Origin: Misgurnus anguillicaudatus
Taxonomy: Eukaryota; Chordata; Actinopteri; Cypriniformes; Cobitidae
Reading direction: 5' to 3'
NCBI RefSeq assembly: GCF_027580225.2
Contig: NC_073354.2
Coordinates: forward strand, 13,522,501 to 13,586,500
DNA: 64,000 bases
Under the pieces are notes generated by a model. The model was not told the DNA's origin, did not search any database, and worked only from the letters and a program-made list of their open reading frames with translations. The translations under genes and the position numbers were made by a program. Each line of letters starts with the position of its first letter. Within the stretch, counting starts at the first letter, position 1. Below, piece by piece: positions 1-13,500 of the stretch.

Positions 1-5
1 TAGCA

Positions 6-586
6 TTAAAGGTGCAGTAAATAGGCATGAATAATACGAGCTCTGTACATGGTAATGACATTTCGTGAGCCCTAAACATGATTGTTTCCTCCTTCTTATG
101 TAAACCCTGTGCATGCAAAAGACCTTTTTTGAAAAAAAGACCAATCTCAACATAACATAACACCAACTGTGTCCAACATTAAATTAAACATTCAATTAAT
201 TACAATGTTATTACAAAGTTGTGACTGCTGAGTTAGCGCTATATGCTAGTTAATGTTATATGCTTGCTTTTAGGCTGAAATTCTAATATTGACATTACAG
301 TTAAAACACACACAACTTGCCACTCAGAAAAGTCAGTTTCCAATCTCTGAATAATTGATTATTCCTCAAAATCGGCATCTTCGTCTGATACAGATTTAAA
401 CATAAGGTCTGTTTATACAAACACAGAACTGCTGAAGGAGCTGCTCTGTGAAACAGCCAATCAGAGCAGAGCTCAACATTATTATTCATGACCCTTTGAA
501 ATAAGGTAATAATAGAGCATTTAATGGAAAATCTTAGGGTTGTAAATGGACATTTAAAAACGTCTCTGGATAATTTTTGCACTTAA
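6..586. repeat. Dispersed TTAA-flanked repeat, family R1, copy 1
   Basis: Begins TTAAAGGTGCAGTAA at 6 and ends TTTTTGCACTTAA at 586. A second copy, about 80% alike by eye, lies at 38073-39076. Lies in an adcy1 intron. The short ORF at 301-582 on the minus strand is part of the repeat. Confidence 0.7.
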
Positions 587-1734
587 TAAAGCAACAAATC
601 TACTATGTAGATTTTAGAGAACAATTTAATATATTATTTTAATGGATTTTTTGGTACCTTTAAAATATTAAAATACTACTAGCACAATGTTTGAATGTTT
701 GAATCCAGAGAATTTGCAGTTTAAAAAAAACTTTCTGCTGCCCTCATAGGGTCACTTTTCTGTGGTGTCATGTCCGGGTTATCCTCTGTTTCTGTTTTTG
801 CTGCCATAAAAACCATACAGTAGATGCGTTTGACTTCATGTGGTCTTGCGCAGATTGATCGGCACATGGACTATTTTGAGAGTTTGATGTCATACACAGG
901 ACTACATGAAGTCAAACAACAAATCATAATTAAACAAAAACTTTCGTAAATTTCTATTAAATGAAACTACTAATACCACACGTACGCAATAATCACGTAT
1001 GCTATAATAAAATATAATGTGTATAATAATGTTGATATATAATATTTACATTATTATATTTTATATGATTATATATCATATTATTATATACAGTATATTA
1101 TACTTTATTATACAGGCTATATTATTTTTTCAACACATAAAGAAGATGCGTGACAAGTCTTCACGCTTTGCTTCCTTTCTTTTTAAATCTCTAGGAAAGT
1201 GTCTGCTCAATTTAATTGTAATGTAATCTAATGAGAAGTCCAAATGTGAGTCACTTGATCTAGGCCTTCTGTCTGTTTTATTTTTGATACAGATGCGCTC
1301 TGGTGAAGTCATATTAAGTCTTTGTTATTGCATCTCAATTATTTTTAGCAATATTTGTTACTCAGGTGGATAAAGCACATCTGGCACCCTCCACCGACAG
1401 GAAAACCTCCCAAATAAAAAGTGCAAAGCAAAACAAAATTTTAACAAAAATAAATAGTCATGCTATTTTGCTTCGGTGACAAACTGCTCTAAAATTGTCT
1501 GTGGACAAGCGCTGTGGAAAGCCTTTATATGGAGCTGGTTTGTGCATGTTTTATGCAAATTGCCAACCTGGTGCACCCGGCCGCTCATGTAGAACACTCC
1601 AAATTCACTTACGTAAGAAGAACAATTCATGTGGGTACGCACGTGTTGTGAATTAGGCATATAAATATGAAAAACATATGCAGTTATTAGTGAATGAGAC
1701 CCAATGTTTGATGTCATAGGTCTGTGCAGTAGTA
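587..1734. other. Intronic sequence without gene
   Basis: AT-rich, with an inverted pair of gtttgacttcatg-like motifs near 828-919 and a TA-rich stretch at 1005-1125. Nothing codes. Confidence 0.6.
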
Positions 1735-2084
1735 TTAAAGGTGCAGAAATGCAAAATAATATACAAAACTATATTATCAGGGGTGTATAATGACCTTTTT
1801 ATAATAAACCATTATGTTTTTATTACCTTAGAATGAGACGTTTTTATCTACATACACAGAGGGTCCCCTTACGTGGAAGTCGCCATTTTGTGACGCCATG
1901 TTTCTACAGAAGCCCTTAATGGACAAACTTTTTTACTAAGTTAAATAACATGTTTTTTCGGTGGTGGCTACCGTAGCTTCTCTATGCGTTTCAAAAGCAA
2001 AGAGTGAGCAGTGGACTGAGCCATTGGTTGCAATTCACAACCTCACCACTAGATGCTCCTAAAATGTACACACTGCACCTTTAA
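1735..2084. repeat. TTAA-flanked MITE, family R2, copy 1
   Basis: TTAA at both ends (1735-1738, 2081-2084); outer sequence TTAAAGGTGCAG... and ...CTGCACCTTTAA. A near-full copy in reverse orientation is at 51064-51431 and a partial one at 44760-44975. The TTAA target points to a piggyBac-type mobiliser. Confidence 0.8.
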
Positions 2085-2403
2085 TAGTTTGCATGCAGAA
2101 TTGCACAATACAGTAGTAACGTCTAGCACGTCGTTCTGTTGTGGTTTCTATCAAAACACACTGTGTGCTTACATTATAATGTAATGGTTATAAAACGTTA
2201 TTTTACATAATTTTACATAATTTATCCTGTCAGATCGATATCGATATTATGGTGAAGAGTACAACCACAATGGCAACACCACATTTGGTTTTTATGTAAT
2301 AATGCATCGAGTCCAATAGGTGTCAGTATAAATCAGTCGACATAAAATAAAACTAAACATTACAAAGTAACTTTCTCCTTATTTTGAATGTGTGTAACTT
2401 CAG

Positions 2404-2562
2404 GTCTGTTGCGGAGGCAACTGAAGTGGACCTAAACATGCGCGTGGGTTTGCACACGGGCCGTGTGCTGTGCGGGGTCCTCGGTCTGCGCAAGTGGCAG
2501 TACGATGTTTGGTCTAATGATGTCACACTGGCCAACATGATGGAGGCAGGAGGTCTGCCCGG
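2404..2562 (+). CDS. adcy1: adcy1 exon: C1a catalytic domain, late part
   Basis: The acceptor ends ...aacttcag and the donor is gtcagt. The exon begins with the third base of an Arg codon and ends two bases into a Gly codon. It encodes [20 protein letters not shown], then a segment containing [20 protein letters not shown]. The [12 protein letters not shown] stretch is the class III cyclase core that forms the C1/C2 interface. The metal-binding Asp residues of C1 lie in exons left of the window. Confidence 0.96.
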
Positions 2563-5500
2563 GTCAGTCGCCCATCACATTTAACAACCACCTATCAAAC
2601 CCATTGAGACATTTCTTGTAATTTCTTGTCAACCGCAAGTCACATATGCGTAAAGCGGGAGGGTAAGAGTGTGATTTTTTTGTCCCTCCACCAACAGGAA
2701 GGTTCATATCACCAAGGCAACGCTTGAATGTCTGAATGGAGATTATGAGGTGGAGCCGGGCTTTGGCCACGAGAGACACGCTTTCCTCAGCAAACATGCC
2801 ATTGAGACTTATTTCATCGTGCCCTCACACAGACGTAAGGTACAGATACATCATCATCACGTGGGTCACCTTTAAAGACAACACGAAACGGTGCACACAA
2901 TTTTTTAAATGTGATGTTTTCTTAATGCACAGGGAACATCATGCGGAGTTGAATTTGTCAGGTTTTAATTGGCGGAGAAAAAAGTGAGAAATTTGTAATA
3001 CTAAAGAAAATCTATTGTTTAACAAAGCTCTTGCGATACAGAAATGTGAGATATAATGCAAATTTAATTTAGTCAATGTGTAGGAGTGCAATAACATACA
3101 GCAGGGGGGAAAGGTAGGACAATTCTGATGGCCCATGCACTATTTGGGCCCCCAAAGATCATTTTTATTAGTAGTAACATGGGTTTGGTAGACGACCCAA
3201 CCTCATCATATTTCATAGGGCCCAAAATTGCTAGTGGCACCCATGATATACAGTATAGTTCAAAGCTAACAGACATGGACTTTTATTCATGTGCATCTTA
3301 GATTTGATGTACTTCAGACCCATGAGAGATGTCTTTTATCTATTAAAGGTTTGAGTTTTGCATTTCATCTAACTAAATCTCACAGATCTAAGAGACCAAA
3401 ATAATGCGATGAAAGGATTCACACACAAGGCTTTACACACCTCCTAGTCCATCTGGAAGTCTTTACAAATAGATTAGACAGTTACTCACTTTCTCTTTTA
3501 TCAGACAATAGTTACTTCAGCTATATTCACATTTTTTTTCAATTTTTCTGCAGATTTTTCCAGGGCTAATCCTCTCGGACATAAAGCCGGCGAAGAGGAT
3601 GAAGTTTAAAACTGTGTGTTACCTGCTAGTGCAGCTCATGCACTGCAGAAAGATGTTCAAGGCTGAGATTCCATTCTCCAATGTCATGACCTGCGAGGAC
3701 GACGATAAGGTGTGTGATCATTTGCATATGTTTATCTTTTCGAAAATGAAAGGTTCAGTGATGTTACTCGGCAGCGCTTGCACGACCTAATTAATATTCA
3801 TGAACTAAGTCATAAATATCACCGTGTCATGACATCACAACCCGCCAGTTGCCAGTGAGAAATTGTCATTGCTGCATTGTTTCCACCACTTAGAGCGCTA
3901 ATATTAACATGACAAATGATACAATCTTTTGCGTAAAGATAGTGCAGAGATATAATCACAACTGCATATTTATCGTTCTCATCTTCTCATGACTGTGTGA
4001 GCGTGTTTTGACTTGTATCAGTGAATAATAAAACATCTTATCACCATTGCATGTGTGAAAAAATATGCAGAGAAGTGTTGAACATCCATCTGTCACCATG
4101 TAGATGTGTGTGTGTGTGTGTGTGTGTGTGTGTTCATGCACCAGGTTTAAATGTATGTAAGGTATTGCATTACAAGAAAAGTTTAAAATTCTACTGAATT
4201 TCAGTAAAAAACAAGTAAAACATTTGGGATTTTTAGCATTTACTCATCCAAACTCATAGCACTTATTAAATTGAATGTCACTCTAGTTTTAATAGAAGTG
4301 TAAATGTAGCTTTTTAAGATATTTGTCTCAGATTTCATTTAAAAAATGCTGTGTTTTAACAAATAATTGGGTAAAATATGGACAAACCTAAAAGCTGAGT
4401 TTAGATGAACCCATGCTGGGTTGTTTCAATCCAAAATGCTGGACTGATTTAACTTTTGTTTGGGTCAATATGGACATTTTCTAGGTTAATTTAAACTAAC
4501 GGTTGGGTTTGTCCATATTTTACACAATGTGTATCACTTTTGAAGACCTTTTTGAATAAATTCATTCATTGAGGGGATTCATTCAACGGGTTTCCAGAGA
4601 CGAGCATTGAGAACAGCTTCAGAGAAGCTCCGCAGTCGGACCTCGTTTTCGGCAGGCGTGGTGCAGAACTCACCAGGATCCAGAGTGAACCGTTACATCG
4701 GCCGTCTTATAGAAGCCCGTCAGACAGAATCAGAGACGGCAGACCTCAACTTCATTACCCTCACGTACAGGAGCAGAGTGAGAGAGCAAAGAGTGAGTAA
4801 ACACATATACTGTACACACATACAGGTACAGATACAGTGGATTCATTTATGGGTAAACATGCACTCTAAGAAAAAAAGGTACAAAAATTATCACTTTTAA
4901 ATAGGTCCTAATATGTACCATTTTGGTACAGATATGTACCTTTGAGGAACCAGTATTTACCTCTAAGGTACCAACGTGTACCTTTGAGGTACCAATATGC
5001 ACCTTTTAAATCCAAAAGTGTACTTTTTGGATAGGTACTGTACTGCCCCAGTGCCAAATTTTGTACCTTCTTGTTTTCAGTGGTCTGAGTGGGTGGAGAC
5101 TGTGGCTAGTTCTCACACAAAGGTGGTCACAAGGGCTCTACCTCTGTAACTAGAAGACTTTAAAATGACTTTAAAACAACTATTGCAACATTACAAGTCC
5201 TTTTATAATGTCTCATGCAAGAGCTACCACAACATTTGTTTTTCGCAATCACGTTTGATATCACATTTCTGTGAAATCTCGCGTCACTTTGAAATCATTA
5301 CTACAGTGTAACATCATGTGTGTGATCTCGTGGTCTGGTTGAATTATCCAGTGTTGTGCGTTCTAAGGGTCTGTGGTCGGCCATGGATTTAAAACCGTTC
5401 AAGATGTAAAAATCGTCCAGTGTTTCCTAGGCATAAGGCACACTTCTGATGATAAAGTATCAAATAGTTTATTTCTTTTAATTTTGATGACTAACAACTA

Positions 5501-8500
5501 AGAAAAGTCCCAGATTCAGTATCTCAGAAAATTAGAATATTGTGAAAAGGTTCAATATTGAAGACACCTGGTGCCACACTCTAATCAGCTAATTAACTCA
5601 AAACACCTGCAAAGGCTTTTAAATGGTCTTTCAGTCTAGTTCTGTAGGCTACAGAATCATGGGGAAGACTGCTGACTTCACAGTTGTCCAAAAGATGACC
5701 ATTGACACATGGAGGGTGAGAGACAAAAGGTCATTGCAAAAGAGGCTGGCTGTTCACAGAGCTCTGTGTCCAAGCACATTAATAGAGAGGCGAAGGGAAG
5801 GAAAAGATGTGGTAGAAAAAAGTGTACAAGCAATAGGGATAACCGCACCCTGGAGAGAATTGTGAAACAAAACCCATTCAAAAATGTGGGAGAGATTCAC
5901 AAAGGGTGGACTGCAGCTGGAGTCAGTGCTTCAAGAACCACTTCGCACAGACGTATGCAAGACATTGGTTTCAGCTGTCACATTCCTTGTGTCAAGCCAC
6001 TCTAGAACAACAGATAGGCATCTCGCTTTTGGACAGCTTCTGAGTGGTCCAAAGTTATGTTCTCTGGTGAAAGTAAAAGTTGCATTTCCTTTGGAAACCA
6101 GGGTCCCGGGGTCTGGAGGAAGAAAGGAGAGGCACACAATCCATGTTGCTTGAGGTCCAGTGTAAAGTTTCCACAGTCAGTGATGATTTGAGGTGCCAAG
6201 TCATCTGCTGGTGTTGGTCCACTGTGTTTTCTGAGGTCCAAGGTCAACGCAGCCGTATACCAGGATATTTTAGAGCACTTAATGCTTCCTGCTGCTGACC
6301 AACTTTATGGAGATGCAGATTTTATTTTCCAACAGGACTTGGCACATGCACCCAGTGCCAAAGCTACCAGTACCTGGTTTAAGGACCATGGTATCCCTGT
6401 TCTTACTTGGCCAGCAAACTTGCCTGACCTTAACGCCATAGAAAATCTATGGGGTATTGTAAAGAGGAAGATGCGATATGCCAGACCCAACAATGCAGAA
6501 GAGCTGAAGGCCACTATCAGAGCAACCTGGGCTCTCATAACACCTGAGCAGTGCCACAGACTGATCGACTCCATGCCATGCTGCATTGCTGAAATTCAGG
6601 AGCTCCAACTAAGTATTGAGTGCTGTACATGCTCATACTTTTCAAGTTTATACTTTCAGTTGACCAAGATTTCTAAAAATCCTTTCTTTGTATTGGTCTA
6701 AAGTAATTTTCTGGTTTTCTGAGATACTGAATTTGGGATTTTCCTTAGTTGTCAGTTATAATCATCAAAAATAAAAGAAATAAACATTTGACATAAATCA
6801 GTCTGTGTGTAATGAATGAATATAATATACAAGTTTCACTTTTTGAATGGAATTATAGATCAACTTTTTGATGTTACTCTAATTATGAACAACACCTGTA
6901 CACTTATTTCGTGCAAATTTCTATCCTTCAAACTAAAATTCCAATAATATTTTGCTTACATTTGTTTTACATTATACTGTGTCATCAATTGTTATGCATT
7001 CCATGGCGGTTTACATTTAGCTGAGGAGCCTATAATAGGCTGTTCCATTGTGACAACCTACCTCGTATAATGAGACAGCATGCGCTTTAAGATATGTTGT
7101 CACAAAAGGTCAACATGTGTTCATCTTATTCCCGGACTGTGTCTTTTTCCATATTCACCAAAGGCTTAAGCTAAGAAATAAAACTGGACTAAAAAGTGTG
7201 ACAACTAGCCTCGGCCACCTCCTTATAGTCGCAGTGACTTGGCGAAATGCAAGAGAGATGGAACGAAGATTTCTGCATCCCCCGCATTGTTCTGTTGTGC
7301 TTCGTGACTCCTGTCTCCTCACTTTCAACCTCCTCTCTCCCCCTCATCTCTCTCTCTCTCTCTCCTTCTTTTCTCACCAGCTCTCTTTCCATAGTCACTG
7401 CTCTCCGATTCCTCCAATCGCCGATTCATGTGAGATGTCCGCCCACCCTAACAGAATGGGGGCAACAGTAATGATTTGGGAATATCTGTCACACGCACAG
7501 CATACACTCCGGCTCTGTCTCTCACACACAGAAGCTCATGCGTGGAGGAGCGCAGTGGTTTTCCCTGCTCTCTGTGGGAGTATAATGACATTGCATCTGG
7601 CTCTTATGAAAATGGGAGATGCTGGTTTTTATACTCTAATAAGGCTGACGCACAAATCAGTGCGTTGCATTGATCTTTCGTAGGCTGCGTTGGAATGACA
7701 CAAACACACGTTCTTGGTGACACCTACGAGAGGAACGACCAAGCTGTGCAGGTCTTTATTCATCTACGGCACTTTTATGCCCATGGGGTTTATATTTAAT
7801 AAAGCAGATATAAGAGTTCTTCCTTTATATTGACAATGAAACCTGGAAACTTTTACCACGTCATAATTTTGTCTTCATGGTACTTTTCAAATGCTTTTTT
7901 TTGGTCTCATTCTCATAATCTAATTTTGAAATTAATCTAATTTTGAAATACTCAGGCAGTATTAAATATATCAAGGTTTTTCACAGAATAATGTAGGAAG
8001 AATTTATGTACTAAATCACAATTCTTTTTAGTTGTCCATCAAAATTCGATGACGACATCCATGCATTTAACGGTGCAATCTTTGATGACTAAACAGTCAT
8101 ATCCTTATCACGTGACCCAACCAGTTATAAAGGAGGGTGGTGGCACAGACTGTTAGGTATACAGTGACTGTTGTGGAGGGTTTTTTTGTTGAGAAAGTGA
8201 ACTCTCTCAAAAGGACCTACAGTGGGGGGGGTAAGTGTTTGACACATCAGCATTTTTGTTACAGGGGGGATTTCTGGGTGGGCTATTGACACAAAATTTC
8301 CACCAGATGTAGCCATCAAGCCAAATATTGAATTCATACAAAGAAATCAGAACATTTGAGTCATAATAAATAAAGTGAAGTGACGCAGGGAATAAGTATT
8401 GAACATATGAAGAGAACAAGGTTCAAAATGGCATAGAAAGCCAGGAGATCACCTGAAATCTGTCAGTATAGAAAGAGAACCCCGGCCCTCTATCAGTACT

Positions 8501-10468
8501 GTTGATATCAGCTGCTTTATTCCTAATTGATGGCCTATAAAGGTTTCTCATTACCTAGGAGGCACACAGTAAAGACTTCATGATGGGTAAAAGCAAAGAA
8601 CTCTCTCAAGATCTTCGTAATCTTATAGTTGAAAAGCATTTTGATGGGAATGGTTATATGCACATTTCCATAATGCTGAATGTTAGTTTGAGCACTGTGG
8701 GGGCCATTATCCGGAAATGGAACGAGCATCACTTCACCATAAACCGGCCACGATCAGGTGCTCCACGTAAGATCCCTGTCTGAGGAGTCCAAAGAATATC
8801 AGGAGAGTTCTCCAAGAGCCAAGAACCACTTGGGCAAAACTTCAGGAAGACCTTGCATCAGCATCTACTGTTGTTTCAAAGAAAACTATAAGCAATGCAC
8901 TGAACCACCATGGCATTCATGCATGCTCACCACGCAAGACTCCATTGTTGAACAAAAAGCATGTTGAGGCCCGGTTAAAGTTTGTGAAAGAGCATTTGGA
9001 GAAGCCTGGGAGACTACAGTATGGTCAGATAAAAGCAAAATTGAACTTTTTGGCAGTCATTCTACACACCATATTTGGAGAAGAAATGGCACTGTCCACC
9101 ACCCCAAGAACACCATACCAACAGTTAAGTTTGGGGGTGGAAGCATCATGGTTTGGGCTGCTTTTCAGCAAGGGGTACTGGCAGATGTTATATTATTGAA
9201 GGCAGGATGAATGGAGAAATGTACCGGGACATTCTGGATAAAAATTTGCTGCCATCTACCAGAAAGCTGAAAATGAAAAGAAGGTGGACATTCCAGCAAG
9301 ACAATGATCCCAAACACAAGGTCAAGGAAACAATGAAGTGGTTTCAAAGAAAGAAAATCAAGTTGCTTGAGTGGCCCAGTCAATCACCTGACCTAAATCC
9401 CATAAAAAATCTATAGAAAGAACTGAAGATCAGAGTTCATAAAAGAGGCCAAAGGAACCTTCAAGATTTAAAGACCATTTGTGTGGAAGAATGGGCCAGA
9501 ATCACTCCTGAGCAATGCACCAACAAAGGCTTTTCTACAAAGTATTAAATAAAGCGTGTTCAATACTTATTCCCTGTGTCATTTCACTTTATTTATTATG
9601 ACTCAACTTGTACACTTAAATGTTCTGATTTCTTTTATGAATTCAATGTTTGGCTTGATGGCTACATCTGGTGGAAATTTTGTGTCAATAGCCCACTTAG
9701 AAATCCCCTTACTGATAAAAATGCTGATTTGTCAAATACTTATTTTCCCCGCTGTATATTGCCCAGTGTGCTTTGCGTTTATCCTTATACAAGTTGTGGA
9801 TGATGTCTGAGTTATCAGTAAACCAGTCTTGGTGGTTCCTGCTCTTATGGCCAAACAATTGGGCTGCTTCATTGTAGATAACATAACTAATATAGGTCCA
9901 CTGTTTTTCCATGATATTTTCTGAGCTCAGACAAGGTTCTGACAATCTTACTTTCGCTGGGTTTTTACAGGCAGTGTCAGGCACGGTCACACATTTTATC
10001 ACTATATCATTTATATAGCCTATACAAGGCAAAAAGGTCTTTTGTGTTTTTGTAAAATGCTTGCAAATGTCATTTGGCTTTCCATCATGGCCTCCACGCA
10101 GAATGACTGACAATCGGAAACAACACTGGTTAATGGGGGCAGGATGACAGAATTTTCCTATGATGTATATCCACTGTTGAACATTGTTAGTCGACACTCT
10201 TGTATGTGTTTAATAACTGATTGAATAATTGCTATGATCTATCAAACTGACTCTTTCACTTTCTCTCACACAGTATCAGCAAGTGTATGATGATGCCTTT
10301 ATCAGCGCTGTGGTTATCTCTCTCGTCCTCACTTCATTTTTCGCAGTTGTCTATTTTCTCATCATTCCACAGTAGGTAACACACACACTGCTGCAACAAT
10401 GTATATCAATGCACTTACAAACCACACACTTTTTTCAACACACGATACACATTCTGCATAATTATTAT

Positions 10469-10543
<75 letters not shown>

Positions 10544-13500
10544 CTGTAGAGGTCTTCTGGTTGTGATTCTGCTGGTTTTGTGTTTGTGTTTTCACATGGC
10601 AAGTGTGATGTACCTTCACATCACTCATGTGCAGGTAACACACTCTCACTCGCACAGAAGGTGATATTAAAGTCATTCTTTTCTTTTCTTGGCTTTATTT
10701 ACCTGTGTGTTCATGGGGTGTCAGAGCAGCAGGGGCATTTGCATGATTAAGATAAATCGTTACAGTTTTCACGGTATTACATTTACTGGCCTTCAGTACA
10801 ATAATATCAATAATATAACCTGGGCCATATAATCCAGAATACAGTACCCCAACAGCAACCTATCAACACCCTTGAAGCCCCATTCACTCAGTATATCCTA
10901 GCCACACCCTAGCAACCACCTGAAACACCATAGTACCTGCATAACAACACCTTGCGAAACATTCAGAATGACTAAAGTGGCGGTCACACACTTATCGAAC
11001 TACTGACTTCCATTCAAACGCATGCGAAGGCGTCAGACCGAAAATGTAAGCCAAACACTTACGAAATGCTCCCCGTCCATATTAATGTCCGAAAAATATG
11101 TGCATGCTCAAAGTCTACTGTGATCGCTCCTTAAAGGGACACTCCTTTTTTTTTTGAAAATATGCTCATTTTACAGCTCCCCTAGAGTTAAACTTTTGAT
11201 TCTTACTGTTTTGGAATCTATTTAGCTGATCTCCAGGTTTGGCGCTACCACTTTTGGCGTGGCTTGGCACAATCCATTGAGTCTGATTGGACCATTGGCA
11301 TCGCGCTAAAAGATAACCAAAGAGTATTTTTAATTTTCCGTCGGCCTTAGTACACGATGTAACTACAGAAGAGTCAAGTTTTAAATAGAAAAATATTGAA
11401 ACTCTTTGGTTATTTTTGAGCGCAATGCTAATGGTCTTATCAGATTCAATGGATTGTGCTAAGCTATGCTAAAAGTGCTAGCGCCAGATCAGCTGAATAG
11501 ATTCCAAAACTGTAAGAACCAAGTGTTTAACTCTAGGGGAGCTGGAGGGTGAGCATATTTTCAAAAAGAGTGGAATGTCCCTTAAAGGAACCATAAAATA
11601 ATGCACTTACAACCACGCAGCACTCTGTAGCATACCCGTCAACCCTCCCGTTTTTTTCTGGGATTCTCCTGTATTTTACTGTTCTTTCCCGCCATCATCC
11701 CATTAAAATAATTTCCCGTATTTCTTCCGTATTTTAAGTCTTTCTATTAAAATAAATCTATTTTATCCGTATTTAATGTTTGCTTAATTTTAAAACACTG
11801 CTGTTACTGCTTAACTCAGAAGGTGTTAAGGTGTGCAACGTCTGCGACCTATGTGTGCATAACAAGTCACTTGCAGATGCACGAGAGAGCCATATAAACA
11901 ATGATACAAGGTATACACTGCAAAAAAAATGACTTTCTTACTTAATATTTTCCGTATTGTTTTCAGTACAAATATCTAAAAAATTCCTAAATCAAGATGC
12001 ATTTTCTTGATGTGCAAAATTAGAAAAAAATAAGTCTAGTTTTTAGACAGAAATATCAAAGTTAAGTGAATTTGTGCATAAAACAAGCTAAATAAATAAA
12101 GAAATAAATCTGCCAATGGGGTAAAAAAATAAGTGTTTAAGAAAAAAGTAAACTTATTTTAAGAATTTGTTTTCACACCCCATTGGCATTTTTTTTGTTG
12201 TTTGCTTGTTTTAAGCACAAATTCACTTAAATTTGAATTTTTTGTCTAAAAAATATAATTATTTTCTTAGGTCATTTTGCTTATCAAGCAAATATTTCTT
12301 GAATAAGAATTGTTAGATATTTGTACTGAAAACAAGACAACAACACTAAGTAAGAAAGTATGTTTGCAGTGTACCCATCCATTCCCTTGCATAGTAATGA
12401 AAAGTGGTGGGGGGTTGTTAGGGTTCGGGAAATTTCCCTTATTTTCAAATCCCAAGTTGGCAGGTATGAGTGTAGAAGATGATCAATATCTTTTAGACCT
12501 AGTTTTACACAGACCAGCACTGTACTGTATACTTTCTCTACTTACTTGTCACTGATATCTTTCTGATACTTTTGTATGACTTTTGTCTGTTTAGTGCTCT
12601 CCAGACTGTCTGACCCTGCAGATCAGAACGGTTCTGTGTGGGTTTTTGGTGCTTCTCATGTACTCCGTGACCCAGGGATGTGTGGTGAGTGTATGTGTAA
12701 CTGTAGAAAAAAGTAAGGGGGATATCACTGAGGTGGGATACTTATGACACTGATAAAAAATGTGTCAGAATAAAAAATTACATAGAGCTGCCTATGAATG
12801 GTTTATGAGACTCTGATTGGTTTATTGAACATTACCCCCAAACATACCCATGACGCATTAAGATAATAGGTACAGCCATACTGGACCATACACTTGCACG
12901 CAAACCATTTTTTCTATCGTTAAACTAGCAAAAGTGGATTCATGTCTGCCCTAAGGGCACCTGTGCCATGTGCTTCAGACCATCATTAAAATAGGGCCAA
13001 CAGATATTAACCAAATGCTCTTGGCTCATCAAATACTTTCACTTCAAATCTGCTTAATCGCGGCCTCAGGCCATTCAGAAATATCGCATTTTCTTTATCA
13101 GACTCTTAATGGATTCTGTCAATATTTACGCACTTAGAGAGCTCTTCAATTATTAATAAGATGCATTATGTACATTTTATTCTTTAGCTTTAAAACTTTA
13201 TTTGCTTTCACCTATTTGTTTCTATGTAATATAACTGTATAAACGTGCTGCTGTATCCACACAGGCGGGATGTGTGCCGTGGTCACTGGACAGGAATTCC
13301 AGCGTCTCCATGGTGACAGTAATCAAAGTGAACGGGACCACCGTGGGCTCCAGCGTGTGTAAATACACTCCGTATGTATTTTTATCATGTGTGATGGCGT
13401 CGCTGTCTGTGGCCCTCTACCTACGTGTGTCATCACTACCCAAGATCCTCCTGCTTCTCCTTCTCAACATCCTACACACTGTCGTCATGGAGACCAGCAG

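Noticed and set aside
7117..7683. 188-codon open frame, the longest in the window
   Set aside because: Lies within an adcy1 intron, includes a CT-repeat-derived Ser/Leu run, has no recognisable domain and shows no splice or UTR context.
9991..10197. Upstream part of the 162-codon minus-strand frame
   Set aside because: Only the 9757-9990 part resembles a LINE protein; the rest has no recognisable similarity and I do not extend the call.
10362..10676. 104-codon minus-strand frame with a long Arg-Glu run
   Set aside because: The run is the translated (GA)n strand of the CT microsatellite and overlaps adcy1 exons on the other strand.
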